From positions 310,001 to 374,000 of the forward strand of contig NZ_JUGU01000001.1 in NCBI RefSeq assembly GCF_000799465.1: DNA of 64,000 nt. The letters run 5' to 3'. A program made the position numbers and the translations under genes. This DNA is from Psychroserpens sp. Hel_I_66. GTDB taxonomy: Bacteria > Bacteroidota > Bacteroidia > Flavobacteriales > Flavobacteriaceae. This document shows positions 27,101-36,303 of this stretch, one piece after another; position 1 is the stretch's first letter; each line of letters opens with the position of its first letter. The notes beneath the pieces are model-generated. The model ran no database searches. It had not been told where the DNA came from and saw only the letters and a list, made by a program, of their open reading frames with translations.

Positions 27101-27713
27101 ACTTAAAATGCATAATTGTTCCGTAGATAATATGACAAAAACCAAATCCTAAAGCCCAAAATAACAATCCGTAGCCTAAAAAATAAGTGGATAAAAGCCC
27201 AATTATAATCATAGTGATTCCTAAGTAGCGTATATATCCCAAAGTGTATTTACTGGCGTTGACACAAGCTAAACCATAAAAAATAAGCGTTAAGGGAGCT
27301 ACAAAGGCGTATACATTTTTTTCAATTAAAAGCATTATAAAAAAACCACCAGTCACTAACGGAATCAAAAAATTGATGATTAGTCGCTTTGATGTTGCAT
27401 CCCAAACATTTTCATTCTGTTTTTTGGCTTTGGCATAACTCATTACTACACCGGTTATAATCGCTAATCCAACGACAGTCATGGCAACTATAAATATATT
27501 GACTAGACTATCTTCAGTTAAGATTATGGTTCTGTAACCATCTGCTGTGAATAGATTATTTTCATAAATAATCGTATAACCAAAATAGGCGCCAATAAGT
27601 GCATAGATTCCTGCAAGGATTCCTGAGATTCCACTAATAGATAAAAAACGTGATGATCTATTCATCATGTTTTTAATTTCACTTATGTCATTTAGATAAT
27701 TATTTGATTTCAT
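27087..27713 (-). CDS. Six-helix membrane protein, unknown (regulator operon, gene 1)
   Basis: 208 residues, about six predicted membrane helices after a short polar N-terminus (DISEIKNMMNRSSRFLSISGISGILAGIYALIG read over residues 9-41). Such proteins are common in Flavobacteria next to HTH_34 regulators but have no known function. Operator site C begins 8 bp before its ATG. First gene of the membrane-membrane-regulator operon. Confidence 0.7.
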   Translation of the reverse strand: MKSNNYLNDISEIKNMMNRSSRFLSISGISGILAGIYALIGAYFGYTIIYENNLFTADGYRTIILTEDSLVNIFIVAMTVVGLAIITGVVMSYAKAKKQNENVWDATSKRLIINFLIPLVTGGFFIMLLIEKNVYAFVAPLTLIFYGLACVNASKYTLGYIRYLGITMIIIGLLSTYFLGYGLLFWALGFGFCHIIYGTIMHFKYDSK

Positions 27714-27720
27714 CTTAAAG

Positions 27721-27739
27721 TACTTTGAATTACAAAGTA
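27721..27739. promoter_or_regulatory. Palindromic operator, site C (regulator operon)
   Basis: TACTTTGAATTACAAAGTA, arms identical to sites A and B. In A and C an extra TTAAAG precedes the left arm, making a second overlapping palindrome AAAGTACTTT; site B lacks it. It lies 8-26 bp before the first gene of the operon that encodes the HTH_34 regulator, so it implies autoregulation. Confidence 0.8.
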
Positions 27740-27775
27740 AATAAAAATAATTGAATATTTTGAATTAAATTTTAG

Positions 27776-28753
27776 TTAATTTTGATTAATAATCATGAAT
27801 TCTAAAACTGTATAAAAGTGGTTGTGAATTGCTAAAACAGTTTTACGATTTGATTTTACAGGGATTTTAGTAACGAATTTCCCGTCTTTCTCTTTAAAAA
27901 ATAATCTTTTTGAAGAATTACTACCTAAGAATGAATAATAATAATTATCATCTATTTTATTAATTGAATCAAATTTAATTTCTATAAAATCATTATTTTC
28001 TAATTTTATTAGACCAAGCTGATCTTGACTTAATTTTAATCCTGATTTATGATATGCTTCATAAAAAAGTGGTTTAAAAAAATAATTAGCTTTAGAAATA
28101 GGTTTTTCTAATAGTTGCCATTTTTCATCTTTTGGCAAGTGTGTCAAAATCAATTTTTCGGGCTTAATCAAAAAAAAGATATCTGTAAAATCATATTCTC
28201 TATCGGACCTTTCTTCTTTTCCAGCTGACCATGTCGCATCAATTAATTTCCAAGTATCATTGATTTTAACTGCATTCCACGCATGGTTAGTTCTATTTGT
28301 TATTCTTCCTATTTCATATGCTTTTGATTTAGCGAATCCAGTAATAACTTCTGTTTCAATATCTAATTCAATAAGTGTGAATTTTAATAGCTGAGAATAG
28401 CCTTCACAAACAGCCAATTTTCTTTTTAGCGCACGCTCAGCATACTTTTTCTGCATATTTAAAAAACGAATTTCATAATCATCTTTACTTTTTGATTTAA
28501 TCTTTTTATATCCGTTAGTATTGTTTTTCAAAGATTTATAATCATATGTGATATTGTTGGAAATCCAAAAATATACTGCTCTAATTTTATCCAAATCTGT
28601 ATTAAAATCCTCGTCAACCCTATTGGAAAATTGTTTAATTGATTTAAATTTGGAAGGATATTTTGAGACAGTTTTATCAACCAAAGCGAAATTCTGAGTA
28701 TATGCTATTTCAAGAGATAAGAATAAGCAAAGAATAAATGTAAATATTTTCAT
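27776..28753 (-). CDS. Transglutaminase-like secreted protein
   Basis: 325 residues. Signal peptide ends AYTQ (~20). A transglutaminase-core domain spans about residues 50-175 with a complete Cys-His-Asp triad: Cys in LAVCEGYSQLLKF, His in TNHAWNAVKIND, Asp in LIDATWSAG. The C-terminal 150 residues are beta-rich. Proteins of this type act as cysteine peptidases or amide-bond enzymes in the periplasm; the target is unknown. It ends the minus-strand run and is divergent from the DUF1801 gene with only 30 bp between. Confidence 0.85.
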   Translation of the reverse strand: MKIFTFILCLFLSLEIAYTQNFALVDKTVSKYPSKFKSIKQFSNRVDEDFNTDLDKIRAVYFWISNNITYDYKSLKNNTNGYKKIKSKSKDDYEIRFLNMQKKYAERALKRKLAVCEGYSQLLKFTLIELDIETEVITGFAKSKAYEIGRITNRTNHAWNAVKINDTWKLIDATWSAGKEERSDREYDFTDIFFLIKPEKLILTHLPKDEKWQLLEKPISKANYFFKPLFYEAYHKSGLKLSQDQLGLIKLENNDFIEIKFDSINKIDDNYYYSFLGSNSSKRLFFKEKDGKFVTKIPVKSNRKTVLAIHNHFYTVLEFMIINQN

Positions 28754-28783
28754 TACGCTAAATTAATCAAAAATTTTTCACAT

Positions 28784-29143
28784 TTGAAACCAACAGAAGC
28801 ATACATATTAAATCAAGCAGAACCTTACAAATCCATTTTATTGCATTTGCAAATTTTGATTGAGCATACATTCTCAAATGCTCATTTAGAGTACAAATGG
28901 AAATTACCTTGCTATTATATTGGGAAACGTCCTATTTGCTATCTCAACCAGAGTAAAGATTATGTTGATGTCGGTTTTTGGCATTCGGCACATCTTAAAA
29001 AATACAGCGAGTTTCTGGTTTCTGAAAATAGAAAGAAAGTTCGCTCTATGCGTTATAAGAACTTAGATGATATTGATGACCAATTGTTTGTAAATATCCT
29101 CAAAGAAGTAGAGAAATATAAGAATAAGTCTTTTTTGAAATAA
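28784..29143 (+). CDS. DUF1801-domain protein
   Basis: 119 residues, soluble. DUF1801 (YdhG-like) pattern: LQILIEHTFSNAHLEYKWKLPCYYIGKRPICYLNQSKDYVDVGFW in two parts (residues 22-66) and a C-terminal amphipathic helix (LFVNILKEVEKYK). The start codon is TTG. Function of the family is unknown; some members are called iron chaperone-like from their fold. Confidence 0.85.
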   Translation: MKPTEAYILNQAEPYKSILLHLQILIEHTFSNAHLEYKWKLPCYYIGKRPICYLNQSKDYVDVGFWHSAHLKKYSEFLVSENRKKVRSMRYKNLDDIDDQLFVNILKEVEKYKNKSFLK

Positions 29144-29219
29144 GATTTAGTCTTTAGTTTTTAGAAAAAAGTCAAGGGTTATTTCAACTCAAATACATGC
29201 AACTTAGCCATGAGGTTAT

Positions 29220-29693
29220 TTACAATTCCTTAGAAAAAATGGATGACTTAAACTCCATTCCCTTATAGGATGTCTTGTGTTTTCTGATTTGCTCAAAGTA
29301 ATGGGAATCAAAAAAATCGACCGAAGAAATACTGGAATCAGCATTTATAATTTCGTAGCCTTCTGCCATTATTTGAGATTCTGCAATTCGTAATAATTTA
29401 GAGCCTATTGTTCGTCTTTGGAAATCTTTGTGAACATAAAGTCCATCTAAATGACAGCCTTTTTTAATATGTGCAAATCCAACAATCATATCTTTATACT
29501 CTGCGACTATAAAATAAAGATTGTTGATACGTTCTTCCCAAACCTCAATATCATCTGCTCCCGAAGACCAAATTCTTATTTGCTTTTCAGAATAGTGCTT
29601 TGCGTTGACCGCTCTAATTGTGTTTCTAAAAATGGACGTGATTTCTGGTATATCGTCTAATGTTGCTTCTCTTATTTCGATGTCTTTAATCAT
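29220..29693 (-). CDS. GNAT-family N-acetyltransferase
   Basis: 157 residues. GNAT fold: N-terminal IEIREATLDDIPEITSIFRNTI, the strand FIVAEYKDMIVGFAHI, and the acetyl-CoA-binding helix HKDFQRRTIGSKLLRIAE (R/Q-x-x-G-x-G/S/A variant). Substrate unknown. Monocistronic by context. Confidence 0.88.
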   Translation of the reverse strand: MIKDIEIREATLDDIPEITSIFRNTIRAVNAKHYSEKQIRIWSSGADDIEVWEERINNLYFIVAEYKDMIVGFAHIKKGCHLDGLYVHKDFQRRTIGSKLLRIAESQIMAEGYEIINADSSISSVDFFDSHYFEQIRKHKTSYKGMEFKSSIFSKEL

Positions 29694-29792
29694 GTTTGAA
29701 ATTGAATTTGAATTTAAAGTCGAAAACTAAATTGAAGTCGAAACTAAAAATATAATATTTATATACTTAAAACTGTATTTGAAATCTAAAGC

Positions 29793-30614
29793 TTACTTAA
29801 AACTATTAACGGTCTTTCTAATCGCAACTAGATTAGTTAATAATTTTTCAAGATTATCTAAGTGTAGCATATTGGCACCATCACTTTTGGCATTTGCAGG
29901 ATCAAAATGTGTTTCGATAAAAAGTCCGTCAACATGATTTACAACGCCAGCTCTTGCAATGGTTTCAATCATATCTGGTCGTCCGCCTGTAACACCCACA
30001 CTTTGGTTGGGTTGCTGTAAGGAGTGGGTGACATCTAAAACAGTTGGTGCGTAATCACGCATGGTTGGAATGCCTCTAAAATCTACAATCATATCTTGGT
30101 AGCCAAACATCGTCCCACGATCTGTAATCCAAACTTTATCACTGCCAGTATCCTTAACTTTTTGGACCGCATGTTTCATCGCTTCTGGGCTCATAAATTG
30201 CCCTTTTTTGAGATTTACGATCTTTCCAGTTTCAGCAGCAGATACAACCAAATCTGTTTGTCTAACCAAAAATGCAGGGATTTGAAGTACATCAACATAT
30301 TCTGCAGCTTTATTTGCGTCTGATACTTCATGTATATCGGTCACAGTTGGGATGTCAAAAGTTTGCGAGACCTTTTGTAGAATTTTTAAAGCCTTCTCAT
30401 CACCAATACCTGTAAAACTATCAATTCTACTTCGGTTGGCTTTTTTAAAGCTCCCTTTGAAAACATAGGGAATTTGCAACTTATCTGTAATAGACAATAC
30501 TTTTTCTGCAATTCTCAAAGCCATATCCTCACCCTCAATAGCGCATGGGCCACAAAGTAGAAAGAAATTGTTGGAATTGGTGTGTTTCAGTTTAGGGACG
30601 TCTCGTAATTGCAT
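29793..30614 (-). CDS. kdsA: 3-deoxy-8-phosphooctulonate synthase
   Basis: 273 residues, the normal length. Condenses PEP with arabinose 5-phosphate to Kdo 8-phosphate for LPS core synthesis. Seen: FLLCGPCAIEG, FKGSFKKANRSR (substrate arm), WITDRGTMFGY, VTHSLQQPNQSVGVTGGRPD, and FIETHFDPANAKSDGANML. The Cys in GPCAIE, together with the later His, Glu and Asp, marks the metal-dependent class rather than the E. coli-type class. A -7 box (TATCTTTG on the minus strand) lies 27 bp upstream. Confidence 0.96.
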   Translation of the reverse strand: MQLRDVPKLKHTNSNNFFLLCGPCAIEGEDMALRIAEKVLSITDKLQIPYVFKGSFKKANRSRIDSFTGIGDEKALKILQKVSQTFDIPTVTDIHEVSDANKAAEYVDVLQIPAFLVRQTDLVVSAAETGKIVNLKKGQFMSPEAMKHAVQKVKDTGSDKVWITDRGTMFGYQDMIVDFRGIPTMRDYAPTVLDVTHSLQQPNQSVGVTGGRPDMIETIARAGVVNHVDGLFIETHFDPANAKSDGANMLHLDNLEKLLTNLVAIRKTVNSFK

Positions 30615-30640
30615 TTGCTTTTGGTTTCAAATTTCAGCAG

Positions 30641-30648
30641 CAAAGATA
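30641..30648 (-). promoter_or_regulatory. Probable -7 box of kdsA
   Basis: TATCTTTG on the minus strand, matching TAnnTTTG, 26 bp before the kdsA ATG. I see no clear TTTG at the -33 position. It lies directly before the stop of the membrane-protein gene upstream. Confidence 0.5.
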
Positions 30649-30652
30649 CATA

Positions 30653-31012
30653 TTAAAAGCTTTTATTAAGACTATTTTTAATCATCCATAACGCCATAAT
30701 TAGATTAGCAACTACAAAAAAGCCTCCATAAACCATAAATTGTTTGGTTTGGTTTGATAGGTTGACGATGTTGAGTACATCAGATAGATAAGCGACTATA
30801 ATATAAGAGGATAGACAAACAAAAGTAATACCTAACGTAAAGTTCAACTTTCGATTAGGCTTGACTATTTGCCAAATAAATGGGATTCCAAATAATAATA
30901 TTGGATATGCAGTGATACCGTTGCTTTGGTTTACTTCTGTAAACCAGTATACAATTACCGCCAAGAAATAGAGGTAAGGTACAAATTTTGAGTACTTATT
31001 GATAGTTTCCAT
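30653..31012 (-). CDS. Four-helix membrane protein, unknown
   Basis: 119 residues, four predicted membrane helices with short loops (YLYFLAVIVYWFTEV; YPILLFGIPFIWQIV; LGITFVCLSSYIIVAYL; YGGFFVVANLIMALWMI). No family recognised. It is upstream of kdsA on the same strand with 38 bp between, but kdsA seems to have its own promoter. Confidence 0.65.
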   Translation of the reverse strand: METINKYSKFVPYLYFLAVIVYWFTEVNQSNGITAYPILLFGIPFIWQIVKPNRKLNFTLGITFVCLSSYIIVAYLSDVLNIVNLSNQTKQFMVYGGFFVVANLIMALWMIKNSLNKSF

Positions 31013-31259
31013 TAGTTTGCTATTAACCGTTATGAAATTCTAAAACGAAAGATACAATCCCAAATTATATTAATTACAGTGTATAACATTTAATTAACGA
31101 TTGCTTCGGAAAATTTAACACTTCAAGATTTCAACTTGAAAAATATTAATTATCAATACGTTAACCTGAAAATGGGAGGTTTGGCAACTTTCAGAAGAAG
31201 ATAAAAAAAACGTGAATTTAATTTATAAATAAGTTTAAGTTTTTATACGGAAAATAACG

Positions 31260-31267
31260 TACCTTTG
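31260..31267 (+). promoter_or_regulatory. Probable -7 box of typA
   Basis: TACCTTTG fits TAnnTTTG exactly and lies 24 bp before the typA ATG. The -33 region upstream is T-rich without a clear TTTG. Confidence 0.55.
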
Positions 31268-31291
31268 CACGCTTAAAACAAGGCGTCTATT

Positions 31292-33091
31292 ATGGCTAAT
31301 ATTAAAAACATTGCAATTATTGCACACGTCGATCACGGTAAGACTACTCTGGTTGATAAAATCATGTATCACTGTCAGTTATTTCGTGAGAACGAGAATA
31401 CAGGGGATTTAATACTTGATAATAATGATTTAGAACGTGAAAGAGGAATTACGATTACATCAAAAAACGTATCTGTAATTTACAAAGACACAAAAATCAA
31501 TATCATTGACACACCTGGTCACGCCGATTTTGGTGGTGAAGTAGAGCGCGTTTTAAACATGGCAGATGGTGTTTTGTTATTAGTGGATGCTTTTGAAGGC
31601 CCAATGCCACAAACTCGTTTTGTATTGCAAAAAGCGATTGATTTAGGATTAAAACCTTGTGTGGTAATCAATAAAGTGGATAAGGAAAACTGTACACCAG
31701 AAGAAGTCCATGAAAAAGTATTTGACTTAATGTTTGAGCTTGGAGCAGAGGAGTGGCAGTTGGATTTTCCAACAGTTTATGGTTCTGCAAAGAACAACTG
31801 GATGAGTGATGACTGGAAAAATGAAACTGAAAACATTGAGCCACTTTTAGATATGGTGATTGAGCATATACCTGCACCAAAAATCGAGGAAGGAACAACT
31901 CAAATGTTAATCACATCCTTAGATTTCTCTTCGTTTACAGGTCGTATTGCGATTGGTCGTTTAACGCGTGGAGAGTTAAAGGTTGGTCAAAATATATCAT
32001 TGGTAAAACGTGATAAGAAAGTTGTAAAATCTAAAATTAAGGAACTTCATATTTTTGAGGGCTTAGGTCGTTTAAAGGTAGAAGAAGTTCAAACAGGAGA
32101 TATTTGTGCCATTGTTGGATTAGAAGGTTTTGAAATTGGTGATACTGTTGCCGATTGGGAAAATCCAGAAGGTCTTAAGACCATCGCTATTGATGAGCCA
32201 ACGATGAGTATGTTATTTACGATCAATGATTCTCCTTTCTTCGGAAAAGATGGAAAATTCGTAACCTCTCGTCATATTAAAGACAGGTTGACCAAAGAAT
32301 TAGAGAAGAATTTAGCATTAAGAGTTGAAGAGACTGATAGTGCAGATAAATTTATGGTTTTTGGTCGTGGTGTATTGCACTTATCGGTTTTGATAGAAAC
32401 GATGCGTCGTGAAGGTTATGAAATGCAAATTGGTCAGCCACAAGTAATCATTAAAGAAATTGATGGTGTAAAATGTGAGCCAATTGAAGAAATGACGATT
32501 GATTTACCAGAGCATGTATCTGGTAAAGCTATAGAAATGGTGACCATGCGTAAAGGTGAAATGTTGAGTATGGAAGCAAAAGGTGAACGTATGGTTTGTC
32601 AATTCATGGTGCCATCACGTGGTATCATTGGCTTACGTAACCAATTATTGACTGCAACTGCAGGTGAGGCGATTATGGCGCACCGTTTTAAAGAATACCA
32701 ACCATTAAAAGGTGGAATTCCAGAACGTCAAAATGGGTCTTTGGTTTCTATGGAAAAAGGTCAGGCAATCCCTTACTCTATTGATAAACTACAGGATAGA
32801 GGTAAGTTCTTTGTTGATCCAGGAGAAGATATTTATGAAGGTCAGGTTATTGGAGAGAATTCTCGTGGTGATGATATGGCTGTTAACGTCACAAAAACTA
32901 AAAAGTTAAGTAACGTACGTAGTTCTGGAGCAGATGATAAGGCTAAGATTGTACCAGCAATTAAATTTTCTTTGGAAGAAGCGCTTGAATACATCCAAAA
33001 AGATGAATACGTTGAGGTGACACCAAACCACTTAAGATTACGTAAAATATACCTTACTGAAGTTGAGCGTAAGCGTAACAAGAGTATGTAG
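31292..33091 (+). CDS. typA: GTP-binding ribosome-associated protein TypA/BipA
   Basis: 599 residues, full length. Translational GTPase of the EF-G family. G motifs: AHVDHGKTTL (G1), RGITI (G2), DTPGHADFGGEV (G3), NKVDKE (G4). The C-terminal TypA signature GIIGLRNQLLTATAGEAIM is present, and SSGADDKAKIVPAIKFSLEEALEYI marks the end of the protein. It binds the ribosome and helps subunit assembly and growth in cold or stress. Single-gene unit with a -7 box upstream and an intrinsic terminator downstream. Confidence 0.98.
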   Translation: MANIKNIAIIAHVDHGKTTLVDKIMYHCQLFRENENTGDLILDNNDLERERGITITSKNVSVIYKDTKINIIDTPGHADFGGEVERVLNMADGVLLLVDAFEGPMPQTRFVLQKAIDLGLKPCVVINKVDKENCTPEEVHEKVFDLMFELGAEEWQLDFPTVYGSAKNNWMSDDWKNETENIEPLLDMVIEHIPAPKIEEGTTQMLITSLDFSSFTGRIAIGRLTRGELKVGQNISLVKRDKKVVKSKIKELHIFEGLGRLKVEEVQTGDICAIVGLEGFEIGDTVADWENPEGLKTIAIDEPTMSMLFTINDSPFFGKDGKFVTSRHIKDRLTKELEKNLALRVEETDSADKFMVFGRGVLHLSVLIETMRREGYEMQIGQPQVIIKEIDGVKCEPIEEMTIDLPEHVSGKAIEMVTMRKGEMLSMEAKGERMVCQFMVPSRGIIGLRNQLLTATAGEAIMAHRFKEYQPLKGGIPERQNGSLVSMEKGQAIPYSIDKLQDRGKFFVDPGEDIYEGQVIGENSRGDDMAVNVTKTKKLSNVRSSGADDKAKIVPAIKFSLEEALEYIQKDEYVEVTPNHLRLRKIYLTEVERKRNKSM

Positions 33092-33115
33092 AATATTTTA
33101 AATTTATTATAATAC

Positions 33116-33142
33116 AGGAATCCATATTTGGGTTCCTTTTTT
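33116..33142 (+). terminator. Intrinsic terminator after typA
   Basis: Stem AGGAATCC / GGGTTCCT (8 bp, one G-U pair), 6-nt loop, followed directly by a run of six T. It lies 24 bp after the typA stop. Confidence 0.85.
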
Positions 33143-33176
33143 GTTTTTAGTTTTCTATATTTACAAAAATTATCAA

Positions 33177-33392
33177 ATGATACATTTCCTCTATTTTGAT
33201 CCAGGTTTAGGTGCAATGATTATTCAAGCCATTGTTGCTGCAGTAGCTGGTGTAATTTTGTTTTCTAAAAACTTAATGTTTAAGATAAAGACGTTTTTAG
33301 GGATTGCTAAACAGGAGGATGATGTATTTGATGATATTGATGTTAAGGATTCTGATCTAGAAAGCAAATCAAAAAGTGACATCACAAAATAG
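33177..33392 (+). CDS. Small membrane protein at the head of the polysaccharide cluster
   Basis: About 71 residues from the ATG at 33177 (an upstream TTG at 33141 lies in the terminator T-run and is rejected). One membrane helix (GAMIIQAIVAAVAGVILFSK) after LYFDPGLG, then a charged, acidic C-terminus. Small proteins with the DPG-x-G...IQ...AGV pattern are often found at the start of exopolysaccharide gene clusters; function unknown. The next gene overlaps it by 17 bp using a GTG start. Confidence 0.65.
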   Translation: MIHFLYFDPGLGAMIIQAIVAAVAGVILFSKNLMFKIKTFLGIAKQEDDVFDDIDVKDSDLESKSKSDITK

Positions 33393-34761
33393 ACATTCCT
33401 CATCCTTTAGAGATCCTTCAGGTTTTGTATTTGTTAATAATGACATTATAAAAAGGTCTATCTCTCCACTATACTTTGAACAATATAATTTACTTAAATC
33501 AACAGGGTTTTTTAAGAAACTCCAAAATGCTGGATTGTTAATTCCTCATGAGGAGCTACTTGCTTCCGAAGAGGAAATTATTATACAGCCCGAGCAAATT
33601 TCATTTATCAATTATCCTTATGAATGGAGTTTTAACCAATATAAGGAAGCAGCTTTACTGACATTGAAAATTCAAAAGTTTGCGCTTGAGAACGGTTTTT
33701 CTTTAAAAGACGCATCTGCATTTAATGTTACATTTCAGAAAGGGAAAATGATATTTATTGATACTTTATCATTTGATTTTTATACTGAAAACTCGCCCTG
33801 GAGAGCCTATAAACAGTTTATTTCTCATTTTTTTGGACCATTACTGTTGGCAAAATACAACGGGTTAGAATCTTTAAAATTAATGAACAGTTTCATTGAT
33901 GGTGTGCCAATTAAAATGGTGTCATCTATGTTGCCATTTAAAACTAGAATACACCCTTTTTTGTATTCTAACATACACTTACTTGCTAAATTTGAGGACA
34001 AACATAATGAAGATTATAAGGGAGAATCAAGATCTAGTAATTTATCTAAAAAGGCACAATTAAATATCATAAAGGGACTTTATGATTTTATAAAAAAGAT
34101 GTCATTAGAAAGGTCTAGTGAATGGGGTGATTATTATGACAAAACCAATTACGCCAATGATGCTTTTGACCAAAAGGCAACGATTATAGATAACTGGATC
34201 AATCAATTAAAAGCTAAAACGGTTATTGATATTGGAGGTAACGATGGTACTTTTGTCAGGAAAATAAATCAAGAATTAAAAGAGGCATTGGTTTGTGATA
34301 TAGATTATAATGCTGTTGATGCCAACCATAAATACGTCAAGACAAACAAGGAGACTTTTATGTTGCCTTTTGTTTTTGATATCTTAAATCCTTCAGCAAA
34401 CATAGGGTTTAATAACACAGAGAGAGATTCGTTTCTAAAACGAATTAAAAACTATGCTCCAGATGCCACAATGGCATTGGCAGTTATTCACCATATGACG
34501 CTAAGCGGTAATATTCCTTTTGAGATGTCTGCGGAATTTTTTTCATCCTTCTCTAAATATTTGATTATAGAATTTCCGAAGAGAAATGACTCATGGGTAA
34601 AAAGATTATTAAAAACCAAAGGGGAGTTCAAAGCTCATTTTGATTTTTATAATATTGGAAATTTTGAAGCTAACTACTCAAAATATTTTGAATTTATAGA
34701 GAAGTTGGCGATTGATAATTCTGATCGTGTGATGTATTTTTATAAAAATAAAAAAAATTGA
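33376..34761 (+). CDS. SAM-dependent methyltransferase of the polysaccharide cluster
   Basis: 461 residues, GTG start overlapping the previous gene by 17 bp. Residues ~270-440 form a class I methyltransferase: motif I VIDIGGNDGTF, an acidic CDIDYNAVDAN, and later MALAVIHHM. The N-terminal 250 residues (HSSSFRDPSGFVF; EAALLTLKIQKFALENGFSLKDAS) form a separate domain seen in NoeA-like proteins, nodulation-type methyltransferases. Probable target: a sugar or lipid-linked saccharide. It overlaps the next gene by 4 bp. Confidence 0.8.
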   Translation: MTSQNRHSSSFRDPSGFVFVNNDIIKRSISPLYFEQYNLLKSTGFFKKLQNAGLLIPHEELLASEEEIIIQPEQISFINYPYEWSFNQYKEAALLTLKIQKFALENGFSLKDASAFNVTFQKGKMIFIDTLSFDFYTENSPWRAYKQFISHFFGPLLLAKYNGLESLKLMNSFIDGVPIKMVSSMLPFKTRIHPFLYSNIHLLAKFEDKHNEDYKGESRSSNLSKKAQLNIIKGLYDFIKKMSLERSSEWGDYYDKTNYANDAFDQKATIIDNWINQLKAKTVIDIGGNDGTFVRKINQELKEALVCDIDYNAVDANHKYVKTNKETFMLPFVFDILNPSANIGFNNTERDSFLKRIKNYAPDATMALAVIHHMTLSGNIPFEMSAEFFSSFSKYLIIEFPKRNDSWVKRLLKTKGEFKAHFDFYNIGNFEANYSKYFEFIEKLAIDNSDRVMYFYKNKKN

Positions 34762-36236
34762 TATCTAAAATTAGAACATTTGTAGAGTCAAATACAGACT
34801 ACAAATACTTAACAATATTTGCTGCTGGGTTATATCCTTTTTTGCATTATTTTAATAGTAATCTTCATATTTCTAATTCTTGGCAGCAATTGGTTTTTAT
34901 GCTTGGATTATGTTTTGTAATCCCTATTATTTTATTAAAACTTAGTAAGTTCATTTTTAAGTTAAAGTTTTTAGAAAGATTTGAATCCCAAAGATTGGCG
35001 ATTTTAAATATTACTATTTTCTTAGTCCTTATTGGGTTCTTGGTTTTCAATTATAAAAAAAAAGTAACTGTTTTAGTTATTGTGTTATCTTTTATATTAG
35101 GATTGATTCTCTATAAGCATATAAAAAAAATAGTTGTTTCCCAATTAATAATATCATTAGTAAGTGCATTTACTTTGGTTCCTGTGATGATATTTGCCTT
35201 TCAGCAAAATAATAAAGATTGGGCTATTTTAGAAGATGATATTTTGAAAATTAAATTACAAAAGACACCCAATATATTTGTCATTCAGCCAGATGGATAT
35301 GTTAATCGATCTGAAATAAATAGTAAACCTTATGAATTGGATAATGAATACTTCTATAATTATCTAGAAAAAAAAGGGTTTATGGATTTTGAGAATTTCC
35401 GAAGTAATTATTATTCTACAATGACGTCAAATGCTTCTATGTTTGCAATGAAGCATCATTATTATTCCAATACTTTTAGTAAAACAGGGAAAACCTTTAA
35501 TGCTAATGAAGCTATTGTGGGTAAGTATAACAACGTCTTAAATATATTAAAGAATAATGGCTATTCCTCTCATTTGATGACAGATAATTCTTTTTTTTTA
35601 ATTGATAGAAAGATTTCTAATTTTGATTTTATTAATGTAAAACCATATCAATTGCCATTTGTTCATACTGGAAAAGTTAATGTAAATATTGAAATTGATT
35701 TAGGTAATGTATTGGATACAATTTCATCTTCACGAAATTTCTTCTTTATTGAAAAAACCATTCCATCACACATTAGACATAGCAAAGCAAGTTCGTTAGG
35801 GGCATTAAAAGAAAGAGAACGTTACGCTAACCGTTTGCAAGAGGCAAATGATTGGCTTACTGGTTTGATAGAGACAATTGAGGATTATGATAGTGAAGCT
35901 TTAGTAATAATTGTTGCAGACCATGGTGGATATGTTGGTTTTGATTACACTATGGAAGCTATAGAAAGGGAAATGAGCCCAATAGAAACTTTATCTTGTT
36001 TTAGTAGTATTCTAAGTATTAAGTGGCCTAGGGACATAAAAACAAATAATTTAGAATTTCGATCTAATGTAAATTTATTTAGATCTATATTTTATAATTT
36101 AAGTGAAGAGGGAATTTTATTAAAAAATAAAGAAAAAAATGAAAGTTATATACCTTTAAGGGAAGACGGTAAATTTAATTACTATAAGTGTATTGATGAC
36201 AATAGAAATATAACACATGAAAAAATGGATAAATAG
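34758..36236 (+). CDS. Membrane-anchored sulfatase / alkaline phosphatase-superfamily protein
   Basis: 492 residues, TTG start overlapping the upstream stop (TTGA). About five membrane helices in residues 10-145, then a large extracytoplasmic domain of the alkaline-phosphatase superfamily: NIFVIQPDGYVNRSEI (metal-binding Asp), YSTMTSNASMFAMK with the expected Thr/Ser nucleophile region, and IIVADHGGYVGFDY (metal-binding Asp-His). The order TM domain then hydrolase resembles LTA-synthase and phosphoethanolamine-transferase proteins, so it may add or remove a phospho- or sulfo-group on the surface glycan. Confidence 0.75.
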   Translation: MISKIRTFVESNTDYKYLTIFAAGLYPFLHYFNSNLHISNSWQQLVFMLGLCFVIPIILLKLSKFIFKLKFLERFESQRLAILNITIFLVLIGFLVFNYKKKVTVLVIVLSFILGLILYKHIKKIVVSQLIISLVSAFTLVPVMIFAFQQNNKDWAILEDDILKIKLQKTPNIFVIQPDGYVNRSEINSKPYELDNEYFYNYLEKKGFMDFENFRSNYYSTMTSNASMFAMKHHYYSNTFSKTGKTFNANEAIVGKYNNVLNILKNNGYSSHLMTDNSFFLIDRKISNFDFINVKPYQLPFVHTGKVNVNIEIDLGNVLDTISSSRNFFFIEKTIPSHIRHSKASSLGALKERERYANRLQEANDWLTGLIETIEDYDSEALVIIVADHGGYVGFDYTMEAIEREMSPIETLSCFSSILSIKWPRDIKTNNLEFRSNVNLFRSIFYNLSEEGILLKNKEKNESYIPLREDGKFNYYKCIDDNRNITHEKMDK

Positions 36237-36257
36237 TTTTCAAACTGTTTAAAATTT

Positions 36258-36303
36258 AAGATAGTGATTGGAATATAAATCCATCTTTATATTATACTAT
36301 CTT
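36258..36303 (+). repeat. Two-part hairpin between the sulfatase-like and acyltransferase genes
   Basis: Outer arms AAGATAGT / ACTATCTT (36258-36265, 36296-36303) and inner arms ATATAAA / TTTATAT (36273-36279, 36286-36292) would fold into one imperfect hairpin with a 6-nt loop. There is no T-run after it, so it is not a classic terminator. It could be an RNA processing or regulatory hairpin in the cluster transcript. Confidence 0.55.

Noticed and set aside
29694..29770. Short direct repeats (AAATTGAA, AAGTCGAAA) before the GNAT gene
   Set aside because: A+T-rich near-repeats without regular spacing; not a CRISPR or tandem array.
33141..33176. Longer N-terminus for the small membrane protein (TTG at 33141)
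   Set aside because: The TTG lies at the end of the typA terminator T-run, and the ATG at 33177 leads directly into the conserved-looking DPGLG segment.
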